From NCBI GenBank assembly GCA_029931905.1, contig JAOZRH010000058.1, forward strand, positions 4,736-11,243: DNA of 6,508 nucleotides, given 5' to 3'. Of this stretch, positions 1-5,762 are shown in pieces. The position numbers and the translations under genes are program-made. The notes under the pieces are model-generated. The model saw nothing but the letters and a program-made list of their open reading frames with translations, made no database searches and was not told the origin of the DNA. This DNA is from Fidelibacterota bacterium (GTDB lineage Bacteria; Fidelibacterota; Fidelibacteria; Fidelibacterales; Fidelibacteraceae). The number at the start of each line of letters is the position of its first letter. Position 1 is the first letter of the stretch.

Positions 1-21
1 TAAAAAAGTAAATACCCCGTA

Positions 22-50
22 CAATAATATTATTTCTATATAAAATATGA
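22..50 (-). promoter_or_regulatory. Candidate promoter B near the left edge
   Basis: The minus strand reads TTCATATTTTATATAGAAAT then AATATTATTG. It shares ATATAGAAATAATAT exactly with candidate C. Nothing else is resolvable in bases 1-110 besides boxes A and B; no ORF with a ribosome site is present there. Confidence 0.35.
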
Positions 51-59
51 AGTAAAAAA

Positions 60-110
60 GAAAGTTATATAGACATCTATTATACTATATAATTTCTATA
101 TTGAATTTTT
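60..110 (-). promoter_or_regulatory. Candidate promoter A with adjoining 12-bp hairpin
   Basis: The minus strand reads TTCAAAAATTCAATATAGAAAT (written in two parts: TTCAAAAATT, CAATATAGAAAT) right after a terminator T-run, as at 5675-5710. The box is followed by a stem of GAAA-TTATATAG (96-85) with CTATATAA-C-TTTC (72-60): 12 bp with one bulge and a 12-nt loop. TATAAT occurs in the loop. Six T follow the stem, so a weak second terminator is an alternative. The gene served would lie left of the window. Confidence 0.4.
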
Positions 111-114
111 GAAT

Positions 115-154
115 AAAAAAATGGTGAACTTCCTATCAAAAAGAAATTCACCAT
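115..154 (-). terminator. Rho-independent terminator after the 159-aa gene
   Basis: Arms 121-132 and 143-154 pair over 12 bp in minus-strand RNA (outer eight ATGGTGAA/TTCACCAT, one G-U, then three more) around a 10-nt loop. A T-run follows (TTTTTTATTC, 120-111). The C129/A146 position pairs only in minus-strand RNA, agreeing with the direction. Confidence 0.85.
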
Positions 155-166
155 ATAGTAATTACA

Positions 167-646
167 TTAAGTTGTAATTTCTAAATATCTTGTCCACACT
201 GCGGGAAACGCTTCAATATCAACATATTGAATATTATCTACATTTTCATTTAATGCGTTTAAACACATTTCTTCTGTTGGATTTTTAATCCATTGCAAAG
301 TTTCACCATTTCGTTGAACGGCTAAAAGTTTAATATCATCTGATGGATCATGCATCCATTTAATACTATAAGCATTTTCATATATAGAAAGTTCACAAAT
401 ATTTTCAGATGGATCTTTTATATATCGTATATTATGACCATTTGAATCAATAATTAATTTTTCAAACATTTCCTCAGTAGGATTATCAATATATTGTATA
501 GATTCTGGGGTTGTTTTAATTGCTTCAAGACACATTTCATCTGTTGGATTATGTATATATTTAATATTATTACCATCACTTGTAATTGCACCTAAACAAA
601 AATCTTCATCTCGCCATTTTTCAAACCATTCACTTGTATACTGCAT
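167..646 (-). CDS. 159-aa protein of six ~22-residue repeats (DUF4116-like)
   Basis: After a short N-terminus (MQYTSEWFEKWR) the protein consists of six tandem units of 22-23 residues, at about 13-35, 36-57, 58-80, 81-102, 103-124 and 125-146. The consensus is roughly (D/E)EMCLxAIxxNxxNIQYIxNP(T/S): a helix, a turn, an aromatic strand-like IQYI or LQWI, and an NPT/DPS corner. Units such as DEMCLEAI...IQYIDNPT and EEMCLNAL...IQYV are close to each other, so duplication is clear. Repeats of this kind (often annotated DUF4116) are scattered through large viruses, phages and some bacteria without a known function; a protein-interaction scaffold is a reasonable inference. The gene is well expressed on paper, with an AAGGAG site, and is closed by its own terminator 12 nt past the stop. 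Confidence 0.85.
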   Translation of the reverse strand: MQYTSEWFEKWRDEDFCLGAITSDGNNIKYIHNPTDEMCLEAIKTTPESIQYIDNPTEEMFEKLIIDSNGHNIRYIKDPSENICELSIYENAYSIKWMHDPSDDIKLLAVQRNGETLQWIKNPTEEMCLNALNENVDNIQYVDIEAFPAVWTRYLEITT

Positions 647-652
647 TTATAT

Positions 653-658
653 CTCCTT
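653..658 (-). promoter_or_regulatory. Strong Shine-Dalgarno (AAGGAG) for the 159-aa gene
   Basis: The minus strand reads AAGGAG-ATATAA-ATG, which fixes the start at 646. The site lies 5 nt downstream of leader repeat F, close enough for that element's structure to affect ribosome access. Confidence 0.8.
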
Positions 659-663
659 TTTAT

Positions 664-701
664 GAACTATCTATCGTAGAGTATTAGAATTTTTATATTA
701 A
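664..701 (-). repeat. Leader repeat copy F (diverged), upstream of the 159-aa gene
   Basis: The minus strand reads TTAATATAAAAATTC, then CTAATAC-TCT-ACGATAG, then ATAGTTC, aligning base for base with copies D and E over 38 positions. The outer four pairs survive with compensatory changes (C-G to U-A, and G-C to A-U), while the inner stem is broken. It begins 2 nt after the polymerase stop and ends 17 nt before the next ATG, so it sits directly beside the ribosome-binding site. Confidence 0.6.
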
Positions 702-1562
702 CTAAACATATTTACAACTATCAACTACCCGTTGACAAGTAGTACTAAAAAGTGTACTCCAATGAGTTTTCCCATCAATTATAATACTGTATTCATTTAA
801 TTTTTCTTTTAATAAATTAACATCATATTCATATGGTACACAAATTCCAGTTGTTTTCTCTAAATCTAACTTATCATTAAATTTATTTTTATTCTTAAAT
901 TGACAATAAATAAATCTGCCACTACTTCCACTATTAAAAATTTCATCATCTAATATAAAATTATATAGAATCATTCCATTGATTATTTGTTTTTGTTTTC
1001 CCCATTTAGAAGGTATTCCAATATCTGAAAAATCTAAATTGATTATGTCATTTTGAAATTTTTCCATAAAATGATTTATAACTTCAATTAAAACTTTTTG
1101 TTTATTAGTAACGGCAGTATTTAACATAACATCTTCGATCATACTACGTAACATATCTTGAGATAATTTAGCAGCATTTGATTTAACTATTGGAACACCT
1201 TTATATTGAGTTTCAATTTTTTTAAGAAAATTACCTTCGATACATTCAGTATTATATGCATAGTGTTTTTTAACACCTGTAAAAAACATACTATTCATCA
1301 ACAATTCACTTTTGAAATTTGTCATATTGTATTCAGGTCGAATATTACTTCGAGGAAGATAATATTCTTGCATATATTTAATAATAGCATCATTAATATT
1401 TTTTGCAGTTTCTAATACCATACTCCATCTTTCTTCTTTCTTCATATCTTCTGGTTTAATTTTAGTAGGTATAATGATATAAATACTATCTGTATCACTA
1501 TATAGTACTCTTTTAAGTGAACCAGGAATTTCGACATTTTCATAAAAGTTTTTAGGTAACAT
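702..1562 (-). CDS. C-terminal part of a split family B DNA polymerase (motif C, KxY, thumb)
   Basis: A 286-aa protein beginning just before polymerase motif C, YSDTDSIYI (21-29), whose D23 and D25 include a metal-binding catalytic aspartate. FKSE (83-86) and GVKKHYAYN (96-104) follow, the latter matching the family's KKxY palm motif. KGVPIVKSN (121-129) opens the thumb, which continues to the C-terminus. The exonuclease domain, motif A (DxxSLYPS) and motif B (KxxxNSxYG) are absent and are not encoded elsewhere in this window. The break is not a simple frameshift: the ATG at 1562 directly follows an in-frame TAA, has an AAAAGGA ribosome site and sits in an SSB operon. I infer a separately translated subunit that pairs with an N-terminal half elsewhere. 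No intein-like residues precede motif C. Termination is at TAG. Confidence 0.85.
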   Translation of the reverse strand: MLPKNFYENVEIPGSLKRVLYSDTDSIYIIIPTKIKPEDMKKEERWSMVLETAKNINDAIIKYMQEYYLPRSNIRPEYNMTNFKSELLMNSMFFTGVKKHYAYNTECIEGNFLKKIETQYKGVPIVKSNAAKLSQDMLRSMIEDVMLNTAVTNKQKVLIEVINHFMEKFQNDIINLDFSDIGIPSKWGKQKQIINGMILYNFILDDEIFNSGSSGRFIYCQFKNKNKFNDKLDLEKTTGICVPYEYDVNLLKEKLNEYSIIIDGKTHWSTLFSTTCQRVVDSCKYV

Positions 1563-1575
1563 TATTTAGTTCCTT

Positions 1576-1941
1576 TTACTTCTCAATATCTTTTTGTTGA
1601 ATATATTCTTGAGTGGTTTTATGAGTTAAATTTTTAAGAATATTTCCATAAACTTCAGTTGTATATCTTTTATTATTATTTTTATCAATCCAATGTCTTG
1701 TTTGTAATCGACCTTCTATATAAACTAAATATCCTTTTTTTAAAGTTTTAGCAAAAGATGCATTTTGTTTAAAAACAACAACTTTATGCCATTCTGTATA
1801 ATATTCATATTTATTTATTGTTTGATTATATTTTTTTTGTGTAGTAGCTACTATTAAATTTACAAGAATTTGATTAGATTTTAAATCTACAATTTCTGGA
1901 TCTTTACCTAAATTACCAATTAAAGTTACTTTATTTATCAT
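1576..1941 (-). CDS. ssb: Single-stranded DNA-binding protein, bacterial SSB type
   Basis: A 121-aa OB-fold SSB that coats single-stranded DNA at the phage fork. The family signatures are clear: MINKVTLIGNLGKDPEI (1-17), TEWHKVVVF (49-57) with the DNA-stacking Trp51, ASFAKTLKKGYLVYIEGRLQ (61-80) and TRHWIDKNNNKRYTTEV (81-97). It is shorter than the usual ~160-180 aa because the linker is nearly absent. The chain ends IQQKDIEK, so the acidic DDDIPF-like tip that recruits partner proteins is missing. The start at 1941 has AAGGTG about 5 nt upstream. Two hairpin repeats and an A/T-rich leader lie before it, and the polymerase fragment follows 13 nt after its stop, with that gene's ribosome site in the gap. 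The two are almost certainly one operon. Confidence 0.95.
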   Translation of the reverse strand: MINKVTLIGNLGKDPEIVDLKSNQILVNLIVATTQKKYNQTINKYEYYTEWHKVVVFKQNASFAKTLKKGYLVYIEGRLQTRHWIDKNNNKRYTTEVYGNILKNLTHKTTQEYIQQKDIEK

Positions 1942-2020
1942 TATTCACCTTCATATTCTTACTTTAATATATTGTTCTATCATTAATTATATAATATTAT
2001 ACATATATAGATTCTTTTGT

Positions 2021-2060
2021 GAACTACCTAGCGCAGAGCACCAGGATTTCTATATTGATT
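2021..2060 (-). repeat. Leader repeat copy D: 40 bp hairpin element upstream of SSB
   Basis: Near-copy of 2100-2139, 39 bp away in the same orientation. The minus strand has TCAATATAGAAAT, then CCTGGTGC-TCT-GCGCTAGG, then TAGTTC. Two of its three differences from copy E fall in the stem, and both become G-U wobbles in minus-strand RNA, so all eight pairs stay possible. In plus-strand RNA the same positions would be A-C mismatches. Its near end is 79 nt before the SSB ATG. Confidence 0.8.
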
Positions 2061-2099
2061 TAAAATTATTATATACTCACTAACCCATTATTCAACTAT

Positions 2100-2139
2100 G
2101 AACTACCTGGTGCAGAGCACCAGGATTTCTACATTGATT
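2100..2139 (-). repeat. Leader repeat copy E: 40 bp with perfect 8-bp hairpin
   Basis: On the minus strand: TTAATCAATGTAGAAAT box (the element itself starts AATCAATG), then CCTGGTGC-TCT-GCACCAGG, a perfect 8-bp stem with a 3-nt loop, then TAGTTC. An extra GAA/UUC pairing can extend the stem across a small internal loop. It is identical to copy D at 37 of 40 positions. No T-run follows, so it is not a terminator for the 57-aa gene. It lies between that gene's stop and the SSB start. Confidence 0.8.
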
Positions 2140-2147
2140 AAAGTTAC

Positions 2148-2321
2148 TTATTTTTTATTTTTTAAATAATTTATAAATTGAACATACAATTCAATTTCAA
2201 TAAGATTTGAATATTCAATATCAAATACTATTGATTTTCTTCCACAAATATATTGTATGAATTTATTATATAATTTAGGATTATCAATAAACAATTGTTT
2301 TGAATCTATAAATTTATTCAT
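2148..2321 (-). CDS. 57-aa hypothetical protein, translationally coupled to the helicase
   Basis: The preferred start is ATG 2319-2321, which overlaps the helicase TGA as ATGA (2318-2321), the classic stop-start coupling. A TTG eight codons further upstream would give 65 aa, but it overlaps the helicase more and lacks a better ribosome site. The protein starts MNKFIDSKQLFIDNPKLYNK and is rich in Ile, Lys, Tyr and Asn, with a central CGRKS and a C-terminal hydrophobic, probably helical stretch ending NYLKNKK. I do not recognise the family. Position as the last gene of the helicase operon suggests a helicase or replication accessory (T4 places small uvsW-linked genes similarly), but that is inference only. 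Confidence 0.6.
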   Translation of the reverse strand: MNKFIDSKQLFIDNPKLYNKFIQYICGRKSIVFDIEYSNLIEIELYVQFINYLKNKK

Positions 2322-3649
2322 TCTTGAATCTCTAATGGAATACAATTAAATTCATCTTGTATTAACTTTTTTTTCATTTTAACCATAGGCATAAAAAATG
2401 ATGGTGCTGCTAAATCTATTAAGTCTAAAACAATTGCTTCTTTTTTATCTTTACATACTCGAAGAATTCGACCAACAACTTGTATTATTGATTTCTTTCC
2501 AGAAAGAGGACATGCAAGTATAAGAGCACTTAATTCTTTAAAATCAAATCCTGCACCAGCATAACTATATGTTGCAACGAGAATTTTATCTTTTTTTCGA
2601 TCTAATTCTCGTTGTTTTCCATAAAATTTTCGATTTTGTATATTATATTTAGTTAATTTATCTGAAACTATTTCAACTTGTTTTTGTGTTGAACAAATTA
2701 TAATAATTCTATGTTTTACTGCTAATAGACGTTTAGTATAATTTTTAATAATTTCAGGATAAACTTTAGATTCAGTAATTAATTTATTATATATACCACG
2801 TTTCATATTGATATTTTGAATATAATTTATTGAATTAATTTGTTTACCTTTTAATAAAGAATTATAATATACAAAATAATATTTTGGAGTTAAATCATAA
2901 TCAGATGTTTCATAAATAATTTCTCCAATTGTACGAGTCATAAGTATATCATGTACTCCATAATGAAATGGAGATGCACTTAATCCAATTATATTTTTTG
3001 TTCTAAATAAAAGTGTAGATTTGGAAAACTGTGGAGCGCTACTTGATTTATGTACTTCATCATATATTATTAAACCAAATCGTCCATCATCTATTTTTTT
3101 AAAAATAGATTTGAAATTAGATTTAATTTTAGATTGAAGTGTTTGTACCATAACAATACATATGGGTTTATCAATTACAAATAATGTTTGTTGAACTAAA
3201 CCAATATCTTTAGCTTCAAGATTTGTAAATGTAATAATTGCTTTAATCCATTGTTCAATTAAATTTGTATTATCAACAACAATACAAGTTTTTAGACCTA
3301 TTTTTGATGCTAAAAAGATTGATATGATAGTTTTTCCAATACCTGGAAAAGCTTTAATTACACCATTAACTGTTTTTTTTGTTTTGTATATATTTAAAAC
3401 TGTTTTAGCTAATGGTTCTTGTTTTTCTCTTAGTTTTCCTATAAATTTAAATTTAGCTTGTTTCGGTTTAATTTCATTAATACCATTTGTTATTTTTAAA
3501 AAATTACTAGGATATGTTTTATATATATACCTTGGAAGAAAATATTTATCATCACTTTGAAGTAAACATAAATCATCAAAATATTTTGTTATATTTGGAT
3601 GTTGTTCGAAAAATGCTTCTTTATGTTTTTGTTTAATATAAACCCACAT
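2318..3649 (-). CDS. Superfamily 2 DNA helicase, UvsW-like
   Basis: A 443-aa SF2 helicase with its motifs in order. A Q-motif-like REKQ is at 74-77. Walker A is FPGIGKT (101-107). TCIVVDNTNLIEQW (121-134) is motif Ia. The DEAH-type box is YDEVHKS (196-202). LSASPF (223-228) is motif III. ILVATYSYAGAGFDF (356-370) is motif V and QVVGRILR (390-397) is motif VI with both arginine fingers. The order, the size and the ~75-aa N-terminal domain before the motor resemble phage T4 UvsW, which unwinds branched DNA and R-loops during recombination and origin control. Similar ATPases are widespread in large phages. It starts 3 nt after the M15 stop, with a GGGGAAG ribosome site inside that gene's end, and its TGA overlaps the next ATG. 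All catalytic residues are present, so it should be active. Confidence 0.93.
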   Translation of the reverse strand: MWVYIKQKHKEAFFEQHPNITKYFDDLCLLQSDDKYFLPRYIYKTYPSNFLKITNGINEIKPKQAKFKFIGKLREKQEPLAKTVLNIYKTKKTVNGVIKAFPGIGKTIISIFLASKIGLKTCIVVDNTNLIEQWIKAIITFTNLEAKDIGLVQQTLFVIDKPICIVMVQTLQSKIKSNFKSIFKKIDDGRFGLIIYDEVHKSSSAPQFSKSTLLFRTKNIIGLSASPFHYGVHDILMTRTIGEIIYETSDYDLTPKYYFVYYNSLLKGKQINSINYIQNINMKRGIYNKLITESKVYPEIIKNYTKRLLAVKHRIIIICSTQKQVEIVSDKLTKYNIQNRKFYGKQRELDRKKDKILVATYSYAGAGFDFKELSALILACPLSGKKSIIQVVGRILRVCKDKKEAIVLDLIDLAAPSFFMPMVKMKKKLIQDEFNCIPLEIQE

Positions 3650-3652
3650 AAT

Positions 3653-4081
3653 TTATCTTCCCCATCTAGCGAATTGACCTGAGCGGGTATCTAAATGATT
3701 ACGATTTATATACCATCCAATTCCATACTTATTTGGATACTTTATATATAAATATTCATAAATTTCAACTGATGATATCTGATTTTCTTTTTTAATTTTA
3801 TTTTTATATAATTTAAAATCTGCAGCGCGAGCATAAATATGTTGACTATTTGATGAAAAAGGAATATAATCTCTATTATATAATAATTGAATTTTTTCAT
3901 TATGTTGTACACATCTATTACCACCAGTTATAATACAATATATACGTGTTTTATATTCTTTAGTAAAATGTTGAATTGTATCTTGAAGTATATTTACCAA
4001 TTCAAAATCAACAGTATCAAATTTACAACCACATTCACATTCGAATTCTTTTCTTGATAAATTTTCTGATAAATCTCCCAT
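3653..4081 (-). CDS. M15-family zinc peptidase (D-Ala-D-Ala carboxypeptidase-like; possible endolysin)
   Basis: A 142-aa protein matching the single-domain peptidase M15 fold. N-terminal residues 6-33 carry NLSRKEFECECGC. GGNRCVQHN (53-61) corresponds to the family's SGYR..xHN region. SQHIYARAADFKL (79-91) is the zinc-binding S-x-H-x(3)-A-x-A-D motif with H81 and D88. GIGWY (120-124) and NHLDTR (128-133) supply the third ligand H129 and D131, and the protein ends in ARWGR as the family does. In phages these enzymes usually cut peptidoglycan, either for lysis or from the virion. No signal peptide is visible, so export would need a holin or virion delivery. It starts 17 nt after the UDG-like gene (ribosome site GGAAAA) and ends 3 nt before the helicase ATG. 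Its place inside a replication operon is unusual. The cysteines at 14, 16, 18 and 19 are an extra feature. Confidence 0.88.
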   Translation of the reverse strand: MGDLSENLSRKEFECECGCKFDTVDFELVNILQDTIQHFTKEYKTRIYCIITGGNRCVQHNEKIQLLYNRDYIPFSSNSQHIYARAADFKLYKNKIKKENQISSVEIYEYLYIKYPNKYGIGWYINRNHLDTRSGQFARWGR

Positions 4082-4098
4082 AAATATTTTCCTTTTTC

Positions 4099-5640
4099 TT
4101 ATTGTGATATATAATTACTTAGTTGATCGTTTAATAATTTCGATATGTAATATTTATTTGAACCTTTAATATTAACTATAGTGTCTGTTTGATTATCAAT
4201 CATTTTACAATTTAAAAAATTATTATTTTTAATATTTACTTTTAATATATAATCTTTAAATAAATATTTTTTATTACCATTTGAGTCGCAATAAATTTCC
4301 ATTATTTTATCTTTACTAATTTCTTTAACATCAAAAAATGTCAAGCTATCATCAACTTCAGTTATAATTTGATCTTGTGATATATTAAAATTATATATGT
4401 TAGTATTTTGATTACTTTGTTTATTATTTTTTTGAATTTTAATATCTTGAGTAGCTGATAAATTATCTTGAGTATTTAAATTTAAAATTTGATAAATATT
4501 TTGAAAACTTTGTTCCCATAATTGTAACATTGTTTTACTTTTTAATGATTCTGGACTAATAACTGGAATTAAATAATTATTAAATAATTTTCCTGAATTT
4601 TGACTAATTTTACCTTTAATACCAATTATTTGATTTGTTTTTGATCCAAAAAAAACATAATATTTAGCTGGAAACATTTGACATATATGTTTAAACATAT
4701 GTTGACAATTTATAAATATATTATTATTGATTATATTTTCTTTAGTTGTCTTACATAATATTAAGCTTGATAGTAACCATGTTACATTATTTTCTGATAA
4801 ATAATTTAATTTTTTTCTTATTTCTTGACCTTTTACATCACTACATATTAAATTATTTTGATAATCTTCATAAGAACTATTTAAATTAAAAAAAGCAATA
4901 TCAATATTTTGTTTTTTACTAACATTACTATCGATCTTTATAATTTTATCATTATATAAACTACATTGATGACACTGTTTCTTTTTTAAATTATTTAATT
5001 CAATATTAAATTCATTTATATATGTATTTTGATTAATATTAATTTGAGGTTGTTCTATTTCATTTTCAAATTTAATTTTTGGTCGAGTATAATTTTGTAA
5101 TTTAATTGTTGATTTGCCGTTATTTAAAACTTGATCAATTTTCATTAAATGTACATCAGTAATTTTACCAATTATAAATAAATCATATAAAAAATTTAAT
5201 TCTGACTCATTATAGATTTTGCCGTTAACAGTATTAAAATATTCATTTAATAAATTTTTAACATTATCTCTATTTTTATCAGCCAATGTATCATTTTTAA
5301 TAAACATAAAGTTTTGTTTACTACAATTATTTTTATGTAGAATATAAGCGAAACTTGAAATAAATTTTATTAAATTTTCTTGTTTTTTTATTTTACTACC
5401 AAACAAATTACTAAATATATATTTATCATTGAGATATTCATTACAATAATAAATAATATGTGGATATGAATAAATATATGAATATAATCGTTTAATAATA
5501 AATTCAGTTAATTTATAGTGATCAATTATATATTCAAGTTTATCTATTTTACTATTATTATATACAATCCAATTTGTTATTTGTTTTAATCCTTCAATAA
5601 AATTTGGTTTATCTTTTTGTTGAATATTTTTCTTTTTCAT
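4099..5640 (-). CDS. 513-aa protein with a family-4 uracil-DNA-glycosylase-like iron-sulfur core
   Basis: The start at 5640 has an AAGGAA ribosome site 9 nt upstream. Residues ~1-210 are Lys/Asn/Tyr-rich, helical-looking and unrecognised. Residues ~220-385 resemble family-4 UDG. They carry C223-X2-C226, then C296-X15-C312, the spacing of the four [4Fe-4S] ligands. The expected landmarks follow in order: ED at 258-259, a hydrophobic strand ending FFGS (330-333), GKLF (350-353), and IPVISPESL (358-366) where the family has a HPS-type motif. The usual GEAPG motif is replaced by NLNSS (252-256) and the motif-2 His by Ser362. The fold and cluster therefore look kept while catalysis is doubtful. 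Residues ~400-513 are a further unrecognised domain. Typical family-4 enzymes are about 200 aa, so this one is greatly extended. It opens the operon with the M15 peptidase and helicase. Fold assignment is fairly secure; activity is open. Confidence 0.75.
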   Translation of the reverse strand: MKKKNIQQKDKPNFIEGLKQITNWIVYNNSKIDKLEYIIDHYKLTEFIIKRLYSYIYSYPHIIYYCNEYLNDKYIFSNLFGSKIKKQENLIKFISSFAYILHKNNCSKQNFMFIKNDTLADKNRDNVKNLLNEYFNTVNGKIYNESELNFLYDLFIIGKITDVHLMKIDQVLNNGKSTIKLQNYTRPKIKFENEIEQPQININQNTYINEFNIELNNLKKKQCHQCSLYNDKIIKIDSNVSKKQNIDIAFFNLNSSYEDYQNNLICSDVKGQEIRKKLNYLSENNVTWLLSSLILCKTTKENIINNNIFINCQHMFKHICQMFPAKYYVFFGSKTNQIIGIKGKISQNSGKLFNNYLIPVISPESLKSKTMLQLWEQSFQNIYQILNLNTQDNLSATQDIKIQKNNKQSNQNTNIYNFNISQDQIITEVDDSLTFFDVKEISKDKIMEIYCDSNGNKKYLFKDYILKVNIKNNNFLNCKMIDNQTDTIVNIKGSNKYYISKLLNDQLSNYISQ

Positions 5641-5674
5641 TATAAATTTTTCCTTGAATATTAAAAATAAAAAC

Positions 5675-5710
5675 TTAGTGTATATATATTATTTCTATAT
5701 AATTTTTGAA
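5675..5710 (-). promoter_or_regulatory. Candidate promoter C for the UDG-like/M15/helicase operon
   Basis: Just after the terminator T-run, the minus strand reads TTCAAAAATTATATAGAAAT followed by AATATATATACAC. The ATATAGAAAT box recurs at the other transcription-unit starts in this window. Read as a sigma-70-like site it gives TTCAAA, 16 nt, TATATA, but A/T richness makes that easy to find by chance. Placement (terminator upstream, about 50 nt of leader, then the ATG at 5640) is the main support. Confidence 0.45.
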
Positions 5711-5755
5711 AATAAAAAAATCTTAACGAATAGTATAATTTACTATTCGTTAAGA
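5709..5755 (-). terminator. Rho-independent terminator after tRNA-Leu
   Basis: A perfect 15-bp inverted repeat (5721-5735 and 5741-5755; arm TCTTAACGAATAGTA) encloses a 5-nt loop. On the minus strand it is followed by TTTTTTTATTTT (5720-5709). It ends the 46-aa/tRNA unit and separates it from the replication block. Confidence 0.9.
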
Positions 5756-5762
5756 GTATGTT

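Noticed and set aside
69..80. ATAGA-CA-TCTAT inverted repeat as an operator
   Set aside because: Five-bp arms of A/T-rich sequence are expected by chance here, and the segment is better explained as part of the longer 60-96 stem-loop.
1206..1415. Plus-strand reading frame of 69 codons
   Set aside because: It lies opposite the conserved palm region of the polymerase fragment, has no convincing ribosome site, and gives a low-complexity Phe/Ile-rich product.
1504..1562. Split-intein C-fragment at the N-terminus of the polymerase fragment
   Set aside because: Only about 20 residues precede motif C, with no HN followed by Ser/Thr/Cys junction and no intein block F or G pattern.
2100..2139. Hairpin as a terminator of the helicase operon
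   Set aside because: The stem is GC-rich, but the following bases are TAGTTCATAG with no T-run. The terminators elsewhere in this window all have clear T-runs.
2322..2345. TTG at 2345 as the start of the small gene after the helicase (65 aa)
   Set aside because: The in-frame ATG at 2321 forms an ATGA overlap with the helicase stop, a more common arrangement.
3324..3560. Plus-strand reading frame of 78 codons
   Set aside because: It is antisense to the helicase N-terminal domain and Walker A region. Its hydrophobic product reflects reversed A/T-rich codons.
3742..3924. Minus-strand 60-codon frame inside the M15 gene
   Set aside because: It is out of frame with a gene whose catalytic motifs are intact, and it has no family signature.
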